From a virus, in the IMG/VR virus record IMGVR_UViG_3300037296_000160, positions 1 to 53,674 of that record: a stretch of 53,674 bases of DNA; one strand, given 5' to 3'. A program made the translations under genes and the position numbers. Within the stretch, counting starts at the first letter, position 1. Every line of letters begins with the position of its first letter. Below the pieces are notes generated by a model that did not search any database, was not told where the DNA came from, and worked only from the letters and a program-made list of their open reading frames with translations. Below, piece by piece: positions 50,901-53,674 of this stretch.

Positions 50901-53674
50901 CGCAGCCGATGAAGCCATGACCGCGCTGCGTAAGCTGTTTGGCGATCCTAACACGCTGAACATGGGGCCAGCGTTTTCGCGGGACACATACCGCAACGCC
51001 AAGCCGCACTTTGACGCCGTCGTCCGGTCCTTGGGCGCAGCTAAGACCGATCTGGCAGACCTCGCCCGCGCGCTGGTCCGGTTTCTGTCCAAGCAAGACA
51101 TGGACAAGGACGCCCGCCGCGCGATGCAGCCCTACCTCGAAGAATACTTGTTTGAGGTGCAGTCCAAGGCACACGACCCGTTCAACCCACAGGAGGAAGC
51201 CGCCGATGCAGCCAGCACAGACGACACGCCGAAAGGTGACGCGCCTGATACTGAAACCCAAGAGCCGAGTGAAGTGCCGGTATCGCCGGAACAGCCCGTG
51301 GAACCACCGGTTGCCGATGGAGGGATGCAGCCCGTCACAGACGCCGCGCTTGCCCGTTTCCGTGAGGGCGATGGATTTGCAAACATCGTGCAAGCCCGCA
51401 AGCTGGCAGGCGAAACGCTGGACCGCCCGATCACCGAGGCCGATTACAAGGCCGTCGAAGAAGCTATCGAGGAAGCTATCGTTGTCCGCGCCCGCGAACT
51501 AATCGCAGAAGGCCGCGACCCACAGGCGACATATCAGTCCCTTGTGGACCTCTACGCCATGCAGCCCCTATTGGCGCAGCGCACGTCCAACAGCATGGAA
51601 CTGCAAGCCTACTCAACCCCGGCACCGCTGGCCTATCTGGCGTCCCAGCTTGCAGGCGTGACAAACGAAAACACCGTATTGGAGCCGACCGCAGGCATGG
51701 GGATGCTGACCATTGGCGCAGATGCGTCCAAGGTCATCGCCAACGAACTGGACCCAGAGCGCGCGGCCACGATTAGCCGCACCACACCGGGGGCGACTGT
51801 CACCGCACTGGACGCCACAAAGGCCACGTTTGCGCCCGCTGACGTCGTCATCGCTAACCCGCCGTTTGGCGGCGTGTTCGTGGACGGCAAGCGCCAGCAA
51901 TGGCCCATGGGGCAAACCAAGACGCGCGAAGTGGATCACGCGATTGCGTGGCGCGCGCTGGACGCCATGCCCGACAACGGCACCGCCGTCTTGATCCTTG
52001 GCGGGGTCAAGAAGCAACTGACAGGCGATGACCGCGTCAAAGCCTACCGCAGCGCCGCCAAGGGCAGCTTCTACGCCAACCTCTACGACGCCTATAACGT
52101 GGTGGATCACTTCACCGTGGACGGCGATCTATACAAGCGGCAGGGCGCAGGCTGGCCCGTGGACGTCATCGTTATCCGTGGCCGGGGCAAATCGCTGAAC
52201 CCCTTGCCACAGAAGGAAGCACCCCCCATCTTGAACACATGGGGCGAATTAGAAGGAAAATTGGACCTTGCTGATAGTTTGGGCACCGCCGAAGTCACCG
52301 CCGACCGCACTGGTAGCGGTCAACCTACCGGAAACGGGGGAGCGCAAGCTGACCCTGCTGGCGTTCGAGGGTCTAATGCTGACCAAAATGGCGGAGTTGA
52401 TACAACACGCCGACCCAGCGGAACTGACACGGATGCAGGAACTAGAACCGGCAATCCGTCTGCCGAACAGCAAAGACCCGCTAACGCTGGCGACGTCGAT
52501 ACTGGATCAGACGGACGAACGGGACGCGCTGGGGCTGAACCCGACAGCGTTCCCGGTAACGCTGACCAAAGCGGATCACAGCGAGGAAATGGAAGCAGCG
52601 ATGCAGGAGCAAACGCTGGACGACCTGCTGACAGCACTCGGAGCGTAGCCAAGCGCGCGGCCAACACAGAGGCCGAAAGCGCGTTCCAAGTCCAATACGA
52701 ACCCCGCTCGAAAGCCACCTTTGCCGTGGGCACCCTTGTCCCGGTCAAGATGCAAGACGCCATGAAAAAGGCGCTAGACAGCATCGAGAAGCGCAACGGC
52801 GACATTGACGCCTTTGTCGCCAAGTCGCTGGACTATGACCTTGATGCGATGCTGGGCACCGATACCAAGCCCGGTTACTTTTCTGCCGAACAGGTCGATG
52901 CGCTGGCTATGGCCATCGACAACGTGGGGCAGGGCAAGGGCTTCATCATTGGCGACCAGACCGGCGTGGGCAAAGGCCGCTTTGTTGCCGCCATGCTGCG
53001 CTTTGCAGAGAAGCAGGGCATCACACCTATCTTTGTGACCAAAGACCCCGGCTTGTTTGGCGACATGGTCCGCGACCTGCGCGACATTGGCGAAGACCAA
53101 GCATCGAGCGGCATTTTCCCGACCAACACCACCCTGCGCGGCAGCGGCGCACTGCCCCTGTCTGACAACGCAGGCGACACGCTGGAAAGCCGCAAGCCCG
53201 CAGAGCATAAGAAGGCCGTAGCCGAAATGCTGGCAAGCGGTCAGCTTGTGGAAGGCGACCGCTACCTGTTCACCACCTATTCGCAGCTACAGGCCGTGAA
53301 GGGCAAAGAGCCAGAGCGCCGCCCGCTTTTGCGCGCACTGGCAGGCAATGCCATGTTCCTGCTGGACGAAAGCCACGAGGCTGGCGGTCAGGCTGACACA
53401 GGCTGGAAAGACCCCGAAGCGGTAGCCGACCGCGCGACCTTCATGCGCGAAGTGCTGGCAATGGCAAAGGGGGCCGTGTTTTCGTCGGCCACCTACGCCA
53501 AGAACCCAACTGTCATGTCCCTCTACGCCAAGACGGACCTGTCACTAGCCGTTGAAGATATCAGCGAACTAGGGGCCGCTATCGCGCTGGGCGGCGTCCC
53601 GCTGCAACAGGCCATCGCCAACATGCTTGTCGAAGCCGGTCAGTATGCCCGCCGTGAACGCTCATTTGAGGGCG
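44941..53674 (+). CDS. Giant polyvalent protein, N-terminal part (InPase-like, LPD5, LPD1, adenine methyltransferase, helicase start)
   Basis: The frame runs without a stop from ATG 44941 (AAGGAG nine bases upstream) to the contig end and continues at base 3, for 4,929 residues in total. Domains seen: hydrophobic ejection-like helices near 250-290 and 345-400; Pro-rich linkers; an inorganic-pyrophosphatase-like polyvalent domain (~1015-1150); LPD5 (GEKIGGARKD, from ~1190); LPD1 (FGNWNNAKDRQ, LGLAFGARG) ending in zincin HEWFH at 1571-1575; an N6-adenine methyltransferase with LEPTAGMGML at 2247 and NPPF at 2306-2309; a Gly/Asp-rich linker (~2438-2569); and helicase Walker A GDQTGVGKGR at 2671-2680 and DESH at 2809. 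The combination matches polyvalent proteins such as DarB-type antirestriction factors. A defence-countering, injected role is inferred. Confidence 0.88.
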   Translation, partial: MAIKPRSLSNVFSQSPMQEALTTKPKTQKTTSPLKGFEGMAKQTGVPVNILMAEAERAGTDDPRMIATRAAAWQSRLTSGAQVPDIAAELVPEDTTTFLNRAIEIDRATYGSEIEVPDAAPATPAKGEAGGIENTARTVGGAMTRFGASTLKGIGIATDTVADVATLGQSRRDIDQFRRDAGLRDKDAPGPQRGDFFTDAMDIAAEPLRDAADGIEAGRSSDLNEAIAATSLEGELFDPRTWEVSEDATLRGFAHKGLAVLGDLLPIVGAAVVTRSPAVGGVLGGLSAGGAAGQDARDRVYAAAEERDESGVSALEKSDKFQELVERGLSTDEATEQLAVNAERWAGQVAGVIGGAGGVATTKIMAPLEGKALTNSVAGRVGLAAVEEGGQEVAEGVGQRMATNAATGLEDNVMDGTLEEFALGGVAGGALGGASTAFDRATPPAEPTPPALPAPDLVTPPPSAYGPDGNLLPENTAPPARPKGRLEAMMDATMPPMAMPAPTLPTPAETPAPAANPAPQDLMDDGAVLEDLPPRDFVGERQAAQARLAQLDANDRRNGATTESLEARNKVRAELAELPVDTVPMGTFDAGTDPDSGKIITATVADAGPFDYETTYPSPDIDLYTAAARAGMILPTTPQETAMFVERGLGALTDAVLDQRAAKAGSPKAKRAQKAIDGIVADLAAIYKPEDVADMQAAVTGYADSIEASAQPAPADVPATDAPAETPAPSEADLRAQIAAATNAALDEADAAEDAAKPSKPMPATAMPPSSVTNSVKMLADANFFPKDGSPNTYERTVGGKGQRIERVKDGWRLMEDGKVIAKAKGEDGILSLSNFLQEPDAAMPPTAMPPATLPAAKPDAKPAPMPATSMPPPTVQPDAKPKEDINDLMADARKRRADRTAQVADLSKTDDPVRMTNKAGDLAVLVSPAADRPGKWRATYMGADKKPSGHVDAETKAEALERAFEDGFTVADQSTTKPQDDATTDKAAMPATAMPPPTVNAPDPNPTDGQKEAGNYRKKHVRWNGLDISIETAKGQERTGTGPDGTRWAVTMPADYGDIKGTTGADGDPLDIYMGELEGSDTVVIVNQVDERTGAFDEHKIIVGTGSTAAALRMYEEGFSDGKGKSRIGSYSTTSQAGLKAWIETADHTKPTEPVKAKPKADETAKPQDDATTDDADADGSDDTAAPKGDKIEDFGEKIGGARKDKARRMAEDLATDIDAASMTMTEAFPVPDYEALAASGVPHNSLAMIAALRAAIPRKTRRNRRGWATDVEASRKIVAAIVAGELEGDTVSAQANAQVSNSGGWSGLGEGTIEAFQKLPTSMLHEASTLAVVRATFGRSDDGKTNTIVSYTVGPLSKWSGLRVTTTDDAAKELMRLVARARDDRASKAGTGGRKPVKLGVYKRTSDETWFVGFKVSDVLPLSPNFESAAAARTYMNDNTEALQKAADDLRDGPRERTDRNRKRKGPAHREGDVTPEMFTDAFGFRGVEFGNWNNAKDRQNSLNDAYDALTDLAGLLDLPTKAMSLDGTLGLAFGARGTGGKNPAAAHYEPDKIVINLTKRSGAGSLAHEWFHAIDHHLARIDAAEGGSSAALTGATARNRSEYMSDRRSSGAGRTKDAAEAFNALRKALTADHPWFKRSKEADKGRSKPYFATTIELAARSFEKYVIDRLTTRDMVNDYLANIDGMSGAYPSTREMANTDIRTAWDAALASITTTLDAGTDNVPTLPNADTSRLYEGPEAGEIWESPEGRKKIESRDGDTFYINSPDGSTEVMSGAEVDEQIAADRAALEAATQAKKEARTEAYQDQTARNTEWEDRARTEIAKFEADAKRKPGAVQSKLFGKTYNFRDYGMLSRGGMMIARLDEGWRVSEGGDRRLSRNLRGPKGEVYSADTWTKGGLDFAEWYGNILDARAKSKVAPAKPKAKAKTEDELRAEINAATVAALDEADAAEGQGTDTTKPQDQQATGPRTAGQAAASAAGNLGTAADEAMTALRKLFGDPNTLNMGPAFSRDTYRNAKPHFDAVVRSLGAAKTDLADLARALVRFLSKQDMDKDARRAMQPYLEEYLFEVQSKAHDPFNPQEEAADAASTDDTPKGDAPDTETQEPSEVPVSPEQPVEPPVADGGMQPVTDAALARFREGDGFANIVQARKLAGETLDRPITEADYKAVEEAIEEAIVVRARELIAEGRDPQATYQSLVDLYAMQPLLAQRTSNSMELQAYSTPAPLAYLASQLAGVTNENTVLEPTAGMGMLTIGADASKVIANELDPERAATISRTTPGATVTALDATKATFAPADVVIANPPFGGVFVDGKRQQWPMGQTKTREVDHAIAWRALDAMPDNGTAVLILGGVKKQLTGDDRVKAYRSAAKGSFYANLYDAYNVVDHFTVDGDLYKRQGAGWPVDVIVIRGRGKSLNPLPQKEAPPILNTWGELEGKLDLADSLGTAEVTADRTGSGQPTGNGGAQADPAGVRGSNADQNGGVDTTRRPSGTDTDAGTRTGNPSAEQQRPANAGDVDTGSDGRTGRAGAEPDSVPGNADQSGSQRGNGSSDAGANAGRPADSTRSVAKRAANTEAESAFQVQYEPRSKATFAVGTLVPVKMQDAMKKALDSIEKRNGDIDAFVAKSLDYDLDAMLGTDTKPGYFSAEQVDALAMAIDNVGQGKGFIIGDQTGVGKGRFVAAMLRFAEKQGITPIFVTKDPGLFGDMVRDLRDIGEDQASSGIFPTNTTLRGSGALPLSDNAGDTLESRKPAEHKKAVAEMLASGQLVEGDRYLFTTYSQLQAVKGKEPERRPLLRALAGNAMFLLDESHEAGGQADTGWKDPEAVADRATFMREVLAMAKGAVFSSATYAKNPTVMSLYAKTDLSLAVEDISELGAAIALGGVPLQQAIANMLVEAGQYARRERSFEG
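45004..45035 (+). repeat. 8-bp-phased ACCAC array (giant gene, 5' end)
   Basis: ACCAC-TAA-ACCGA-AAA-CCCAA-AAG-ACCAC-GTC: four registers at period 8, the outer two perfect and the inner two degenerate. It lies in codons 22-32 of the giant gene. Confidence 0.45.
46764..46787 (+). repeat. Degenerate 8-bp-phased ACCAC array
   Basis: ACCAT-TTG-ACTAC-GAA-ACCAC-ATA, with CCCAT in the next register. One perfect box, the others one mismatch each. Confidence 0.35.
47858..47897 (+). repeat. 8-bp-phased ACCAC array, five units
   Basis: ACCAA-TCG-ACCAC-TAA-ACCAC-AAG-ACGAC-GCG-ACCAC-GGA. Three boxes are perfect and two have one mismatch. It encodes the linker TTKPQDDATTD just before the pyrophosphatase-like domain of the giant protein. 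Confidence 0.65.
48417..48464 (+). repeat. 8-bp-phased ACCAC array, six units
   Basis: Boxes in register: ACCAA, CCGAC, ACCGC, ACCAC, ACGAC, ACCAC, with spacers AAG, GAA, GAA, AAG, GCG, GGA. It encodes the linker between the pyrophosphatase-like domain and LPD5. Confidence 0.6.
49173..49196 (-). repeat. Degenerate 8-bp-phased ACCAC array, minus orientation
   Basis: On the plus strand GTGGT-TTG-TTGGT-TTC-AAGGT-TTC, so in minus orientation ACCTT, ACCAA and ACCAC at period 8. It lies in a folded part of the giant protein (encoding WFVGFKVS), not a linker. Confidence 0.4.
50818..50857 (+). repeat. 8-bp-phased ACCAC array, five units
   Basis: ACCAC-AAA-ACCAC-AAG-ACCAA-CAG-GCCAC-GGG-ACCAC-GCA. 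Three perfect boxes and two with one mismatch, in the linker after LPD1. Confidence 0.65.
52268..52648 (+). CDS. Nested overlapping gene candidate inside the giant gene (+1-shifted frame)
   Basis: A 126-residue frame starting at TTG 52268 with AAGGA (52253-52257) ten bases upstream and ending at TAG 52646-52648. It lies wholly within the Gly/Asp-rich linker between methyltransferase and helicase of the giant protein. Here the nested frame shows the high-G/C third-position pattern typical of real genes in this genome, while the giant frame shows unusually A/T-rich third positions. The product looks globular and helical (LLAFEGLMLTKMAELIQHAD, QEQTLDDLLTALGA). No family is recognised. The alternative is chance, because the giant frame's G-rich first positions become third positions in this frame. 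Confidence 0.4.
   Translation: MLIVWAPPKSPPTALVAVNLPETGERKLTLLAFEGLMLTKMAELIQHADPAELTRMQELEPAIRLPNSKDPLTLATSILDQTDERDALGLNPTAFPVTLTKADHSEEMEAAMQEQTLDDLLTALGA
53249..53674. repeat. Right copy of imperfect terminal overlap
   Basis: Repeats window positions 1-426 at an offset of 53,248 bp with four substitutions at 53310, 53418, 53439 and 53547. The frame is preserved, so the giant gene reads straight through the join. Confidence 0.95.

Overview
The window is essentially one complete genome of a tailed phage. It has high GC, almost no intergenic space and many ATGA/TAATG gene overlaps. Positions 1-426 reappear at 53249-53674 with four mismatches, so the unit is about 53,248 bp and circularises in silico, with the junction inside one giant gene. 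A P22-type portal, a large terminase, an N4-gp56-type major capsid protein and ejection-type proteins, with no sheath or tape measure, indicate a podovirus-like virion. A GapR/DUF2312 protein and the overall gene repertoire point to an alphaproteobacterial host, most likely Rhodobacterales (inference).

Layout. 3-6482: 3' part of a giant polyvalent protein whose 5' part is 44941-53674; joined it would be 4,929 residues. 6657-8945: lysis genes (holin candidate, endolysin, nested spanins). 8942-10620: a DHH phosphoesterase and a TSCPD-like protein. 10636-12591, minus strand: a plasmid replication and partition block (small membrane protein, ribbon-helix-helix protein, ParA, Rep_3-type initiator). 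12735-12897: an iteron origin (perfect DnaA box, four 22-bp-phased iterons, AT-rich region). 13183-13617, minus strand: an HTH repressor candidate, divergent from the packaging genes. 13848-19652: small and large terminase, portal, scaffold. 19649-27129: mostly small accessory genes including GapR, a DUF1064 nuclease-like protein and a DnaN sliding clamp. 27287-29202: a small minus-strand gene, a serine recombinase and a PAPS-reductase-like protein. 29503-35034: capsid, decoration and head-tail connector proteins. 35031-40732: fibre and fibre-associated genes. 40752-44834: ejection proteins, one with a muramidase-like domain. 44941 onward: the polyvalent protein.

How it fits together. There is no tyrosine or large serine integrase, but there is a full plasmid replicon (initiator, iterons, DnaA box, ParA, RHH protein, resolvase). 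The simplest reading is a temperate phage-plasmid: the prophage would replicate from the iteron origin with the host replisome plus a phage clamp, be partitioned by ParA/RHH, and have multimers resolved by the serine recombinase. The giant protein carries a pyrophosphatase-like domain, LPD5, LPD1 (HEWFH), an adenine methyltransferase, a strawberry-notch helicase, a second zincin and LPD38. It is probably packaged and injected to protect incoming DNA, by analogy with P1 DarB and other polyvalent proteins.

The least expected signal is a dispersed family of arrays in which ACCAC recurs every 8 bp for 2-6 units. One lies in the parA promoter region, two straddle start codons, one is upstream of 21489, and the rest lie inside structural genes, on both strands. 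They look like DNA-level binding sites, plausibly for the RHH partition protein. A second is a 126-codon nested reading frame with a Shine-Dalgarno sequence inside the methyltransferase-helicase linker of the giant gene.
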